From Myxococcales bacterium (GTDB lineage: Bacteria > Myxococcota > Myxococcia > Myxococcales > JAKAPL01), in assembly GCA_021807105.1 (NCBI GenBank), contig JAKAPL010000026.1, positions 1 to 49,021 on the forward strand: a DNA stretch of 49,021 bases. The letters are read 5' to 3'. Shown here one piece after another: positions 1 through 8,899 of this stretch (positions are counted from its first letter, which is position 1; each line of letters starts with the position of its first letter). Under the pieces are notes generated by a model. It ran no database searches and was not told where the DNA came from. It saw nothing but the letters and a program-made list of their open reading frames with translations. A program made the position numbers and the translations under genes.

Positions 1-535
1 GATCCTCCCGCATGAAGACCAGGTCATGCTCGATGATGACAGGCTCCTCCTGCATGAAGACGAGCTCATGCCGCATGAAAGCCAGCTCATGCTCGATGAA
101 GGTCAGCTCATCCTGCATGAAAGCCAGGTCATGCCGCATGAAAGCCAGGTCATGCCGCATGAAAGCCTGATCCTCCCGCATGAAGACCAGGTCATGCTCG
201 ATGATGACAGGCTCCTCCCGCATGAAGACGAGCTCATGCCGCATGAAAGCCAGCTCATGCTCGATGAAGGTCAGCTCATCCTGCATGAAAGCCCGATCAT
301 GCCCCATGAAGGCCAAGGGAAGGCGGATGAAACTGAATTCATGGCGAATGAACCGACATTCATGCCGGATGAGATCGATCTCATCGACCATGAACGGCTT
401 CGCATCCGGGATGAAGTCGGGTTCATGCGGCATGAAACACGTTTGCAGCCGACTGACTCGCCTTTCATGCGGCATGAGCCACGTTTGCAGCCGCATGAGC
501 GGCCCTTCCAGCCGCAGGACCCATCGTTCCAGCGT
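1..535. repeat. 21-bp-period tandem array, tract 1
   Basis: From position 11 about 25 units keep an exact 21-bp register without indels (unit starts 11, 32, 53 ... 515). Most units begin with CATGA or GATGA, and many carry TCATG at unit positions 14-18, so CATGA and its reverse complement alternate with gaps of 8 and 3 bp. A higher-order duplication of 168 bp (8 units) is visible: the sequence at 1-120 recurs at 169-288. Units become more diverged to the right (305-535). Because 21 is a multiple of 3 several frames stay open; one plus-strand frame (26-583) reads as a heptad repeat of the type LMPHESQ. I see no ribosome binding site and no recognisable domain, so I annotate DNA repeats rather than a gene. 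The array runs off the left edge. Confidence 0.9.
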
Positions 536-618
536 TGGATGAGCCCCGTCGTGGCGGCAGGAGCACGCCTTCGAGCCGGATGAGCCCCCGGTCCAGGAGC
601 CTCGCTATCTCGATTGGC

Positions 619-807
619 CCTGAGATTCGGAGTAGGGGTTTCCGCTTCGCAACCGCCCGACAATCACACGCCGACCGCCTGCCGTCCGCGACCTCTCGGC
701 TCGATCGCGAGCAGCAGCCGAGGGTTTAACCCGTTGAAATCGCGTCCCGCTGCCCTCGCCCTGGACGTGCGCCACGTCACCCGTACGGACCTACTCCGAA
801 TCTCAGG
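619..807. repeat. ~189-bp element with 18-bp terminal inverted repeats (family B)
   Basis: CCTGAGATTCGGAGTAGG at 619-636 is the perfect reverse complement of 790-807. The interior has no convincing gene; it contains a small stem (CTCGGCT ... AGCCGAG, about 691-723). Size and design resemble a non-autonomous transposon (MITE) and match the two other inverted-repeat families in the window, but the terminal sequence is different. Only one copy is seen, so mobility is inferred. Confidence 0.7.
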
Positions 808-890
808 TGAAGGGGCCTGGCCACGTGGCGCCGGGGCGCCCGCGCCCCGACGTCTTGCGTGCCGGGCGCCGGCGATCCAGACTGCCGCCC

Positions 891-1370
891 GTGACGACGC
901 TGGGATGGGAAAGCTGGGGCGTGCTCTCGCTCCTCCTGCTGTTCGGGGAGCTGTACACACACCACTTCGTCTTTCTCTGGCCCGCGGTCGGGGCCGCGGG
1001 CGCGGCGATCGCGGCCGCGCTGGGCCTCGGGCCGGAGGGAGAGATCCTGCTCTTCGTCGTCAGCTCCGCCGCCCTGCTCGTGGTGGCCCGGCCGCTCTTC
1101 CTCCGGATCCTCTCGCCGGAGGGGCGGGCCATCGCGACCAACGTCGAGGCGCTGGCGGGCCGGCAGGTCGAGGTCATCGAGCCGGTGGGGGACATCTACG
1201 CGCCGGGGACCGTCAGGGTGGGCGGAGAGACCTGGACCGCGTTCACCGAGGACGGCGGGAAGCTCGAACCCGGCCAGGCTGCGATCGTCGCGCGCGTCGA
1301 AGGGCTCAAGCTCTGTGTTCGGGGGGTGCCGCTCACGGGGGATGTCTGGAAAGGAAAGGTGTCGTCATGA
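891..1370 (+). CDS. nfeD: NfeD-family membrane protein
   Basis: About 159 aa. Residues ~5-65 form two or three hydrophobic helices beginning WGVLSLLLLFGELYTHHFVF. The C-terminal ~80 residues look like the small OB-fold domain of NfeD (GRQVEVIEPVGDIYAPGTVR, then GGETWTAF). NfeD proteins partner with SPFH/stomatin proteins in membrane microdomains, and here the gene overlaps the downstream SPFH gene by 4 bp (ATGA), implying translational coupling. The start is uncertain: GTG at 891 gives the typical family N-terminus but no clear Shine-Dalgarno; an in-frame GTG at 807 lies in the end of the upstream inverted-repeat element and would add 28 atypical residues. Confidence 0.85.
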   Translation: MTTLGWESWGVLSLLLLFGELYTHHFVFLWPAVGAAGAAIAAALGLGPEGEILLFVVSSAALLVVARPLFLRILSPEGRAIATNVEALAGRQVEVIEPVGDIYAPGTVRVGGETWTAFTEDGGKLEPGQAAIVARVEGLKLCVRGVPLTGDVWKGKVSS

Positions 1371-2311
1371 TGATCGTGTTGGTAGTGCTGGCGCTGGTGG
1401 TGATGGCCTTCGTGGGCGCCGGGGTGAAGATCGTCCTGCAGGCCGAGGTGATGGTGATCGAGCGGTTCGGCCGCTTCGACCGGATCGCGAAGAGCGGCCT
1501 CAACATCATCGTCCCGTTCTTCGACAAACCCCGGCAGATGCTCCTCAAGCGCGAAGGCCGATACTTCACGACGGCGCGCATCGACATCCGCGAGCGGGTG
1601 ATGGGCTTCGAGAAGACCGCCGTCATCACCCACGACAACGTCGGGATCCAAGTCGGGAGCGTCATCTACTACCAGATCATCGATCCGGTGAAGGCGCTCT
1701 ACGAGGTACAGAACGTGGACGTCGCGATCGAGCAGCTCGTGATGACGAACCTGCGCAACATCATGGGCGGCTTCGCGCTCGACGAGACCCTGACCTCCCG
1801 CGAGACGGTCAACAACAAGCTGCGGATGGTGATGGACGAGGCGACGGAGAAGTGGGGCGTGAAGGTGACCCGCGTCGAGCTGCGCGAGATCGAGCCTCCC
1901 CAGAACATCGTCCAGGCCATGAACCTCCAGATGACCGCCGAGCGCGAGCGACGCGCCGAGGTGACCAAGGCCGAGGGCGACAAGGCCGCCGCGATCCTCC
2001 AGGCCGAGGGCGAGAAGCAGTCGAAGGTGCTGCAGGCCCAGGGCACGCGCGACGCCGCCATCGCGATCGCCGAGGGCGAGAAGCAGGCGAAGATCCTGGC
2101 GGCGCAGGCTACGGCCGAGCAGACGAGACTCGTCTACCAGTCAATCCACGACGGCAAGCCGGACGCCGCGCTGCTCACGATCAAGTACCTGGAGACGCTC
2201 CAGACGCTCGCGCAGGGGAGCTCGAACAAGGTCTTCGTCCCCTTCCCCAGCATGGACGTGCTCGGGGCGGTGGGCGCGGTGACCGAGGCGCTCGCGGCGC
2301 CCAAGGGCTAA
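1367..2311 (+). CDS. SPFH/stomatin-like membrane protein (QmcA type)
   Basis: 314 aa. One N-terminal transmembrane segment (MIVLVVLALVVMAFVGAGV) is followed by the SPFH/band-7 domain (~25-190; ERFGRFDRIAKSGLNIIVPF is characteristic) and a coiled-coil tail with Glu/Ala/Lys repeats (AEGDKAAAILQAEGEKQ). It ends in FVPFPS, usual in this family. Members oligomerise into membrane-bound cages and scaffold or control membrane proteases. Start ATG 1367 overlaps the NfeD stop and has GGAAAGG upstream; ATG 1370 is an equal alternative. The NfeD-SPFH gene pair is a common conserved operon. Confidence 0.93.
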   Translation: MMIVLVVLALVVMAFVGAGVKIVLQAEVMVIERFGRFDRIAKSGLNIIVPFFDKPRQMLLKREGRYFTTARIDIRERVMGFEKTAVITHDNVGIQVGSVIYYQIIDPVKALYEVQNVDVAIEQLVMTNLRNIMGGFALDETLTSRETVNNKLRMVMDEATEKWGVKVTRVELREIEPPQNIVQAMNLQMTAERERRAEVTKAEGDKAAAILQAEGEKQSKVLQAQGTRDAAIAIAEGEKQAKILAAQATAEQTRLVYQSIHDGKPDAALLTIKYLETLQTLAQGSSNKVFVPFPSMDVLGAVGAVTEALAAPKG

Positions 2312-2448
2312 GCGCCCGCGGCTTGGCCGCCGGCTCGAATTCGCGGCCGAGGCGACGAGGGCTCTCGCCGGCCTCTCGCGCCTCCCGCCGGGTCCCTCCG
2401 GCTCGCCCTCCCCGGTGGCGGAGGGGCGATCGCCACCGCTCAATCCAT

Positions 2449-3390
2449 CTACTTGCGGGCTTCCTTGGCCTCGGCGGCCCTGCGCATGAACAGCTCCTCC
2501 AGGTTCTCGCGCGACGCCGTGACCGCCTCCACCCTCGCCTTCAACGCGACGACCTCGCCCAGGAACCCGTCCGCGGCCTCCTGCGAGGGGAACGTCGCGA
2601 TCACCCGGTCCCCCTGCGCCCGCGCCGACCGTTCCTTCTGGACGCGATCCCGCTGCTCGGCGGACAGTCCGGAGACGGTCACCTCGACCGCGCGCACGCG
2701 GTCGCTGAGCAGATCGTCGAGCCGGCCGATGTCCGTGAGGCTTCCCTTGGAGAGCAGCGCCACCCGGTCGCAGATCGCCTCCACGTCCGGCAGGATGTGG
2801 GTCGAGAAGAAGACCGTGCGCCCCTCGTCGCGCAGCCGGAACATCACGTCCCGCACGTCCTTGCGGCCGATGGGGTCTAGCCCGCTCATCGGCTCGTCGA
2901 GGATGACGACCGCCGGGTCGCCCATGAGCGCCTGCGCGAGCCCCAGCCGCTGCACCATCCCCTTCGAGAACTTCCGGATCCCGAGGTCCACGGCGTGGGC
3001 GAGCCCGACCAGGTCGAGCAACTCCCGCGCGCGGGCGCGGATGACCTTCCCGGAGAGCCCGAGCAACGACCCGGAGAGCGAGAGGTACTCCGCCGCCGTC
3101 AGGAACTCGTAGAGGACTGGGTTCTCGGGCAGGAACCCGAGCCGCCGCCGGCTCTCCGGTGCACCCATCGGCTGGCCGTCGATCGACCCGGTCCCGCGGG
3201 ACGGCCGGATGAGCCCGAGGAGGAGCTTGATCGCCGTGCTCTTCCCCGCCCCGTTCGGCCCCACGAGGCCGAAGATCTCCCCCTGCCGGACCTCGAGGGT
3301 GAGCGACCGGAGCGCGTGGACCTTCCGTCCCCAGAAGCCCACGGAGTAGGTCTTCCCGAGCCCCTCGGCCTGGATGATGCCGGTCGCCAT
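2449..3390 (-). CDS. ABC transporter ATP-binding protein (NatA/GldA-like)
   Basis: 313 aa cytoplasmic ATPase. Walker A GPNGAGKST (~44-52), signature FSKGMVQR (the SKGM variant usual in ABC-2 exporters), Walker B VVILDEPMSGLDP, and H-loop FFSTHILPDVE. The ~90-residue tail after the ATPase core is typical of ATPases that pair with ABC-2 permeases. No permease gene is adjacent: the neighbours are the convergent SPFH gene and a divergent peptidase behind a MITE-like element. The partner must be elsewhere, so the substrate cannot be inferred. The 2312-2448 gap shows only GC-rich sequence with imperfect inverted repeats. Confidence 0.9.
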   Translation of the reverse strand: MATGIIQAEGLGKTYSVGFWGRKVHALRSLTLEVRQGEIFGLVGPNGAGKSTAIKLLLGLIRPSRGTGSIDGQPMGAPESRRRLGFLPENPVLYEFLTAAEYLSLSGSLLGLSGKVIRARARELLDLVGLAHAVDLGIRKFSKGMVQRLGLAQALMGDPAVVILDEPMSGLDPIGRKDVRDVMFRLRDEGRTVFFSTHILPDVEAICDRVALLSKGSLTDIGRLDDLLSDRVRAVEVTVSGLSAEQRDRVQKERSARAQGDRVIATFPSQEAADGFLGEVVALKARVEAVTASRENLEELFMRRAAEAKEARK

Positions 3391-3443
3391 GCGCCGTGTC
3401 TACTACGTCCCCCGCCAAACGTGAAGAAACCGGGGCCGCCGTG

Positions 3444-3630
3444 CTAGGAGGCTGGTGTGAAATGGCTGCCTGCTGCGAAAGCCGAACCCTTCGCCGCGAC
3501 GGGCGGCCTCGTCGCTTCGCTGTTCAACCTACTGCAAAGAGAACGTTGGACGCTGCTCACCCCTCGGGCGCCCATCTCGCTTCGGTCTCGGCGCTCTCGC
3601 GACGCCACCCATTTCACACCAGCCTCCTAG
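3444..3630. mobile_element. MITE-like element, family A, copy 1 (187 bp)
   Basis: The ends are inverted repeats of about 22 bp: left CTAGGAGGCT then GGTGTGAAATGG, right the exact reverse complement ending in CTAG at 3630. No ORF that looks like a transposase. The whole element is homologous, in opposite orientation, to 21471-21658, and an internally deleted version sits at 11360-11423. It occupies most of the divergent intergenic region between the ABC ATPase and the peptidase and probably carries or has displaced their promoters. Confidence 0.88.
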
Positions 3631-3641
3631 GATCTCGCGCC

Positions 3642-5888
3642 ATGCACCACTCCCCCGTCGCCGCGCCCCTCCTGCTCGCGCTCGCCTGCGCCTCCGCCCG
3701 TCCGGCGCCGTCGTACGCCGCCCCCACCCCGCCCCCGCCTCCGCCCCCCTGCCGGCACGCCTCGATCGCCGCGCTCGAACGGGATCCGGCGCTCGATGCC
3801 GAGGTCGCGACGCGTCGATACCGGCTCGGCCAGCCGGCCAGCCCGCGCGTCACGCCCGACGGGCGAACCGTCGTCTTCCTCCAGTCCGGGCCTCGCTCCG
3901 ACGCGCGCAGCCTCTGGGCGTTCGACGTAGCCTCGGGGAAGGCGCGGCAGCTCGCGACCGCGGAGAGCCTTTCCGGAGGAGGCGATCGCCCACCGACAGC
4001 GAGGGAGGCGGCGGAGCGGGAGAGGATGCGGCTCTCGGCGCGGGCCATCGGTACGTTCGTCCTCTCGCCCGACGGCCGCACCGCCGCCGTCCCGCTGGGG
4101 GGCCGCCTCTACCTCGTCGATGTCGCGTCGGGCCACGCCTCGGCGCTGCCCGCGGGGAGCGGACCGGACGCCGACCCGCAGTTCTCGCCCGACGGCCGGA
4201 TGGTGGCGTCCATCGAGAACGACGAGATCTGGGTCCACGAGGCCGGGGACAGGGCCGTTCGCCGGGTCACCCGCGGGGCGGGCCACGGCGTGACCCACGG
4301 CGAGGCGGAGTTCGTGGCCGAGGAGGAGATGGATCGCTTCCGGGGCTTCTGGTGGTCCCCGGACGGACGGCAGATCGCCTACGAGGAGGCGGACGCCTCG
4401 CACGTCGAGAACTTCTTCCTTTCGGACATCGCCCACGGGGAGCAGGCGCCCGCGCAGAGCCCCTACCCGCGTCCGGGGAAGGCGAACGTCGCGGTGCGGC
4501 TCGGCGTCGTCTCGCGGTTCGGCGGGCGGACGCGCTGGATCGACTGGGACCACGCGCGCTACCCCTACCTCGCTCGGGTCGCCTGGCCGAAGGGCGGTCC
4601 GCTCCTCATCGAGGTCGAGACGCGCGATCAGAAGACGGTGGTGCTGCTCGCGGCGGACGGGGCGAACGGCAGGACCCGGACGCTGGTCACTGAGGAGGAT
4701 CCCGCCTGGGTCGATCTGAACGACGACCTGCGGCCTCTCGCCTCGGGGCAGTTCCTCTGGTCGAGCGAGAAGAGCGGGCAGGCGGAGCTCGAGCTGCGCG
4801 CGGCGGACGGGAGCCTCGTCCGGACGCTGACCACGCCCGCCATCGGCTTCCGCAGGCTCGTGACCCTGGACGGGGACACGGCGGTGGTCGAGGGCGGCCC
4901 CGATTCCACCGTCCAGTTCCTCTGGCGTGTTCCCCTGGCGGGCGGCACCCCGGCGCTGCTCGCCGGAGGGCCGATGGTCCATGAGGCCACGGGGACGAAG
5001 GACGCACCCGTGCTCGTGGACCACGAGAGCCGCCTCGACGCTCCCGCCCGCACCGTCCTCCGGAGGATCGCGGACGGAGAGATCGTCGCGACGCTCCCGG
5101 ATCGGGCCGAGCAGCCCCCGGAGCCCAACGCCGAGATCCTGCAGCTCCCGGGGCCCATGGGGCCGCTCATGGCGGAGGTCATCGTCCCGCACCGCTTCGA
5201 CGCGCGGCGGCGCTACCCGGTCATCGACTGGGTTTATGGCGGACCGGGGTTCGCGGAGGTCCAGCGTGACGAGGAGGGCAGCGCCCTCGCGCAGTGGCTC
5301 GCCGACCAGGGCGTCGTCGTGGTGAAGATCGACAACCGGGGGACGCCGCGGCGGGGGCGGGCCTGGGAGCGGGCCATCGCCGGGAGCTTCGCCGGCGTTC
5401 CCCTCGGCGACCAGATCGCGGGCCTGACGGCGCTCGCGGCGATGCGGCCGTTTCTCGACCTCTCGCGCGTCGGGATCATCGGGGCGTCGTTCGGCGGCTA
5501 CCTCGCCGCGCTCGCGGTGCTGCGCCGGCCGGACGTCTTCAAGGCGGCGGTGGCCATCGCCCCGGTCGTCACCTGGGAGGACTACGACACCCACTACACG
5601 GAGCGCTACCTCGGGACGCCCGAGCAGAACCCGGAGGGCTACCGAGAGAGCTCGCTCCTGACCGGCGCCGCGTCACTCTCGCGGCCGTTGCTCCTCGTCC
5701 ACGGGACCGCGGACGACAACGTCCACGTCATCGGGACGCTGAAGCTCGTCTCGGCGCTGGAAGCGGCGGGCCACGTCCCCGACCTGATGCTGATCCCGGG
5801 ACAGACGCACATGTTCGCCGAGCAGGCGACGCAACGGCTGATGTGGGCGAAGGCCGCGGCGTTCCTGCTCGACCACCTGCGGGAGTGA
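3642..5888 (+). CDS. Prolyl oligopeptidase family (S9B, DPP-IV-like) serine peptidase
   Basis: 748 aa exported peptidase. An N-terminal signal region with a Pro-rich stretch (~1-36) is followed by a beta-propeller (~55-520) and an alpha/beta-hydrolase domain (~540-748). The catalytic triad is visible: Ser616 in GASFGGY, Asp691 in HGTADDN, His723 in GQTHMF. The DPP-IV double-Glu motif that holds the substrate N-terminus is present (AEFVAEEEM), as is the YGGPG oxyanion region. It should remove dipeptides from peptide N-termini in the periplasm or at the outer surface. Start ATG 3642 lies 11 bp from the end of the family A element, which leaves no obvious Shine-Dalgarno. A terminator follows at 6012. 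Confidence 0.93.
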   Translation: MHHSPVAAPLLLALACASARPAPSYAAPTPPPPPPPCRHASIAALERDPALDAEVATRRYRLGQPASPRVTPDGRTVVFLQSGPRSDARSLWAFDVASGKARQLATAESLSGGGDRPPTAREAAERERMRLSARAIGTFVLSPDGRTAAVPLGGRLYLVDVASGHASALPAGSGPDADPQFSPDGRMVASIENDEIWVHEAGDRAVRRVTRGAGHGVTHGEAEFVAEEEMDRFRGFWWSPDGRQIAYEEADASHVENFFLSDIAHGEQAPAQSPYPRPGKANVAVRLGVVSRFGGRTRWIDWDHARYPYLARVAWPKGGPLLIEVETRDQKTVVLLAADGANGRTRTLVTEEDPAWVDLNDDLRPLASGQFLWSSEKSGQAELELRAADGSLVRTLTTPAIGFRRLVTLDGDTAVVEGGPDSTVQFLWRVPLAGGTPALLAGGPMVHEATGTKDAPVLVDHESRLDAPARTVLRRIADGEIVATLPDRAEQPPEPNAEILQLPGPMGPLMAEVIVPHRFDARRRYPVIDWVYGGPGFAEVQRDEEGSALAQWLADQGVVVVKIDNRGTPRRGRAWERAIAGSFAGVPLGDQIAGLTALAAMRPFLDLSRVGIIGASFGGYLAALAVLRRPDVFKAAVAIAPVVTWEDYDTHYTERYLGTPEQNPEGYRESSLLTGAASLSRPLLLVHGTADDNVHVIGTLKLVSALEAAGHVPDLMLIPGQTHMFAEQATQRLMWAKAAAFLLDHLRE

Positions 5889-6011
5889 CCAAGGGAATCG
5901 GGACAGGGCAGGCGTCCCGGCCCTACCCACCGCCGGCACGAGATCCCCGCAGGTCGTTGGCCAGAGGACTTCCCGCGCCTCCCCACGCCCATACCGGTGG
6001 AGATAAACGAA

Positions 6012-6051
6012 ACCCTCTCCCCCGGCGAACGGGGGAGAGGGTCGGGTTTTT
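6012..6051 (+). terminator. Rho-independent terminator-like hairpin
   Basis: A perfect 13-bp stem, ACCCTCTCCCCCG (6012-6024) with its complement at 6030-6042, has a 5-nt loop (GCGAA) and is followed by GGGTTTTTGG. It lies between convergent genes (peptidase and Ig-like lipoprotein). A related but imperfect palindrome occurs at about 12848-12872, so the stem may belong to a dispersed REP-like family. Confidence 0.75.
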
Positions 6052-6083
6052 GGGGACCGTGGCCAGCCACGCCCGCCGTCGGG

Positions 6084-6893
6084 CTACTTGACGACGATCT
6101 TCACCTCGGCCTTGTGGCCGCCCGCGCTCGCCGTCACGGTCGTCTTGCCCTTCTTGAGCGCCTTCAAGAGGCCCGCCGCATCGACGCTCGCGATCTTGGG
6201 GTTCTCGACGGTCCAGGCGGTCGTGACGCCGGCGATGGGCTTGCCCGCGTCCGTCGCCGTGCTCGTGAGCTGCTGGGTCTGGCCGACCTTCAGCTTCGCC
6301 GCGGTCGGCTTGACCTCGATCTTGTCGAACTTCGGCACGGTCACCGTCACCGCCGCGTTGGCGGTCAGGGCCAGCGACCGCGCCGTGACCGTGGCCGTCC
6401 CGCCGCCGAGCGCGTGGACCATCCCGGTGTTGTCGACCGACGCAACGCCCGGGTTCGAGGAGGACCAGATGGCGGGGACGCTCGGGATCACGTTCCCGGC
6501 GTCGTCCTTGGCCATCAGCTTGAGCGGCGCCGAGTGGCCCGGCCCGTCGATCGTGAGCTGGACGGGCACGATCGCGAGGCTCGCCGGGATCTGGACCTGG
6601 ATGTTCGCCGCACCCTTGACGTCGCCCACCATGGCACTGACCGTGGCGCTGCCGCTCTTGACGGCCGTCACCTTCCCCGAGCCATCGACCGTCGCGACGC
6701 CCGGATTGCTGGTCGACCACGCGAACTGGACGTCCGGGACCTCGCCGCCCTTGTCGTCCCGGGCACGGGCGTGGAGCACCAGCGACGCTCCGCGCGTGGA
6801 CATCTTGGCCTGACCCGGCTCGACAGTGACGGTCTTGACGGTGGGGCCGCAAGCAACGAGAGCCAGCGTGGCGAACAACGACAAGCGCTTCAT
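6084..6893 (-). CDS. Lipoprotein with three bacterial Ig-like (BIG2) domains
   Basis: 269 aa. Signal peptide with lipobox LVAC (Cys15), then three repeats of about 80 residues, each with the BIG2 signature: SNPGVATVDGSGKVTAVKSG, SNPGVASVDNTGMVHALGGG and NPKIASVDAAGLLKALKKG. Such modules act as surface or periplasmic adhesion or spacer domains; no catalytic region is present. The start ATG at 6893 has GGAGGG upstream and a strong promoter-like sequence at 6924-6953. Confidence 0.88.
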   Translation of the reverse strand: MKRLSLFATLALVACGPTVKTVTVEPGQAKMSTRGASLVLHARARDDKGGEVPDVQFAWSTSNPGVATVDGSGKVTAVKSGSATVSAMVGDVKGAANIQVQIPASLAIVPVQLTIDGPGHSAPLKLMAKDDAGNVIPSVPAIWSSSNPGVASVDNTGMVHALGGGTATVTARSLALTANAAVTVTVPKFDKIEVKPTAAKLKVGQTQQLTSTATDAGKPIAGVTTAWTVENPKIASVDAAGLLKALKKGKTTVTASAGGHKAEVKIVVK

Positions 6894-6923
6894 GGTGACT
6901 ACCCTCCAGGGAAAGTCCAAGCG

Positions 6924-6953
6924 CTTATACAGACGCCCGTTCGCCGGTGTCAA
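6924..6953 (-). promoter_or_regulatory. Predicted sigma-70-type promoter of the BIG2 lipoprotein gene
   Basis: On the minus strand TTGACA (6953-6948), an 18-bp spacer, then TATAAG (6929-6924), about 31 bp upstream of ATG 6893. Both hexamers are close to consensus, unusual in this GC-rich window. Confidence 0.7.
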
Positions 6954-7021
6954 GCAAGTTCCGAGAGTCCGGGGCAGCCCATCCCGACAGGAAAGAGGCA
7001 TCCGAAGGGCGACGTGGAGGG

Positions 7022-7393
7022 CTACGGCTGCGAGGTCCCGGCGCCCGGGAGGGGGGAACCGCCCGGCTGTCCCGGGGCCGCCGGATTGGTGGGCTGCATC
7101 CCAGGATTGAGCCCGTTCGGGCTGCCGGGTACAGCCGGGTTCTGCAGCGGCTGCGGCTGCGGCGCGACCCGTTGAGGGTACGGGTTGGACGGCGGCGGCA
7201 CGAGCCCCGGCGTGGTGCCCAAGGGGCTCCCGCCCGGTTCGGCCGGCGTCCCCGGGTTCACCGTCCCGCCCGGATTGTTTCCCATGGAGGGCGAGCTGCC
7301 GTAGCCGCCCGCCCCCCCTTGCTGCGCCAGCGCTGGATTCGCCCCCGCGCCAAGGGCCGCCGCGGCGGCGATCGCGATGATGATCCGTCTCAT
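7022..7393 (-). CDS. Small secreted Pro/Gly-rich protein
   Basis: 123 aa from ATG 7393. Signal peptide MRRIIIAIAAAAALGAGANPALA with likely cleavage after ALA, then a low-complexity mature region of Gly, Pro, Asn and Gln with no Cys and no recognisable domain (for example PAEPGGSPLGTTPG). It lies 35 bp downstream of the NtrC-type regulator on the same strand and could be co-transcribed. Function unknown; an extracellular or cell-wall-associated disordered protein fits. A longer start (7432) would overlap the regulator's end and lose the clean signal peptide. Confidence 0.7.
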   Translation of the reverse strand: MRRIIIAIAAAAALGAGANPALAQQGGAGGYGSSPSMGNNPGGTVNPGTPAEPGGSPLGTTPGLVPPPSNPYPQRVAPQPQPLQNPAVPGSPNGLNPGMQPTNPAAPGQPGGSPLPGAGTSQP

Positions 7394-7428
7394 GAACTGA
7401 CATTGGCCATCGGCGGGCGCTGGAGCGA

Positions 7429-8832
7429 TCACTCCGGCGGCCTCTCCCGGAGCTCGCCGCGCTCGAGCAGGCCGTACTTCTCGAGCTTGTAGTAGAGCGC
7501 GCTCGTCTTCACCCCAAGGAGCCGCGCAGCCTCCGTCTTCTTCCCGTTGGCCTTCTCGTACGCCTGGACGATGAGCTGCCTCTCGATGTCGTCGAGGAGG
7601 TCCGGCAGCGGGCGATCGCCGCGGAGCGCCGGAAGGACGCCCGGCGCGGGGGCGAGGAAGTCGGGGAGGTGGGCGGGCTCGATCCGCTCGCCGTCGGCGA
7701 AGACCAGCGCCCGCTCTATCGCGTTCTCCAGCTCGCGGACGTTGCCCGGCCAGTGGTACGCGGAGAGGCGCTCCATGGCCTCAGGGGAGATGGCCCGCAC
7801 CTTCGCGTTCACGCGAGGGGCGTGCTTCTGCAGGAAGTGGCCGGCGAGAATCGCCACGTCGCCGGGGCGATCGCGCAGCGGGGGCATCACGAGGGGGACG
7901 ATCGACAGCCGGTAGAAGAGGTCCTCGCGGAAGGCGCCGCGGGCGACCTCGGCCGGGAGCTTCCGGTTGGTCGCGGCGACGATCCGGACGTCGATCTTCA
8001 GCGTCTCCTCGCCCCCCACCCGCTGAATCTCCTTCTCCTGCAGGACGCGCAGGAGCTTGGCCTGGAGGGAGAGTGGGACCTCGCCAATTTCGTCCAGGAA
8101 GAGCGTCCCCTGGTCGGCCAGCTCGAAGCGGCCGAGCTTCTTCTTCACAGCGCCGGTGAAGGCGCCCCGCTCGTGCCCGAACAGCTCGGACTCGAGCAGC
8201 CCCTCGGGCAGCGCCGCGCAGTTGACGCCGACGAACGGGCCATCCCGCCGCCCCGAGAGGTCGTGGATGGCGCGGGCGATCAGCTCCTTGCCGGTCCCGC
8301 TCTCCCCCTGGACGAGGACGGTCGTCTCCGCGGCCGCGACCCTCCGGACGGCGGAGAGGAGCGCCAGCATCGGCGCGGACGAGCCGACGAGCGACCCGAC
8401 GTCGAAGGGGCCCGCGGCCACGTCGCGGGCGCGCTCCCGCTCGCGCAGGGCGCCGGTCTCGCGCCGCAGCCGTACGAGCTCGAGCGCCTTGTCCACCTTG
8501 ACGCGCAGGACCTCCGGGGAGAAGGGCTTCGTCAGGAAGTCGAGCGCGCCGCGCTTCATCGCCTCGACCGCGCTCTCGATGGTGCCGAAGGCCGTCACGA
8601 TGAGCACCGCCGCGTCGGGGTCACGGGCGCGCAGCCGGGCGACGACCTCGAGGCCGTCCACGCCGTCCATCTTGAGATCGGTCACGGTGAGGTCGAAGCG
8701 CTTCTTCTCGGCCGCGGCGAGCCCCTCGGCGCCGCTCGCCGCCGCGGTCACCGCGTGGCCGGCGCGGGAGAGGCTGATCGCCATCCCCTCGCGCAAGGTC
8801 TCGTTGTCGTCGATGACGAGGATCGCCGCCAC
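7429..8832 (-). CDS. Sigma-54-dependent response regulator (NtrC family)
   Basis: 467 aa. Receiver domain 1-120 with acidic pair D8/D9, phosphoacceptor Asp52 (VTDLKMDG) and TKPF lysine near 102. AAA+ domain with Walker A GESGTGKE (176-183), sigma-54-contact loop GAFTGA (223-228), Walker [10 protein letters not shown] (242-250). C-terminal Fis-type helix-turn-helix ([20 protein letters not shown]). It should activate sigma-54 promoters after phosphorylation by a histidine kinase. No kinase is adjacent; the nearest is the His-less kinase at 13788-15635. GTG 8832 is chosen because it begins the family-typical AAILVIDDN. It diverges from the Ser/Thr kinase gene across 64 bp. Confidence 0.93.
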   Translation of the reverse strand: MAAILVIDDNETLREGMAISLSRAGHAVTAAASGAEGLAAAEKKRFDLTVTDLKMDGVDGLEVVARLRARDPDAAVLIVTAFGTIESAVEAMKRGALDFLTKPFSPEVLRVKVDKALELVRLRRETGALRERERARDVAAGPFDVGSLVGSSAPMLALLSAVRRVAAAETTVLVQGESGTGKELIARAIHDLSGRRDGPFVGVNCAALPEGLLESELFGHERGAFTGAVKKKLGRFELADQGTLFLDEIGEVPLSLQAKLLRVLQEKEIQRVGGEETLKIDVRIVAATNRKLPAEVARGAFREDLFYRLSIVPLVMPPLRDRPGDVAILAGHFLQKHAPRVNAKVRAISPEAMERLSAYHWPGNVRELENAIERALVFADGERIEPAHLPDFLAPAPGVLPALRGDRPLPDLLDDIERQLIVQAYEKANGKKTEAARLLGVKTSALYYKLEKYGLLERGELRERPPE

Positions 8833-8864
8833 GGCTGCACTGTAGCCCACCCCACCCTCGCGCG

Positions 8865-8899
8865 CATGGGCGGCGGGATGGTACTCTCCGCCGCCCATG
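8865..8899. promoter_or_regulatory. Inverted repeat covering the Ser/Thr kinase start codon
   Basis: CATGGGCGGCGG at 8865-8876 is perfectly complementary to CCGCCGCCCATG at 8888-8899, separated by 11 bp. The ATG of the kinase gene (8897) is the last triplet of the right arm. TACTCT at 8882-8887 lies in the loop and could be a -10 hexamer of a leaderless or very short-leader transcript. It may be an operator between the divergent genes or an mRNA hairpin hiding the start codon; both are inference. Confidence 0.5.

Noticed and set aside
26..583. Heptad-repeat protein of 185 aa in tract 1
   Set aside because: Open frames are expected from a 21-bp period; no ribosome binding site, start context or domain, and other frames are also open.
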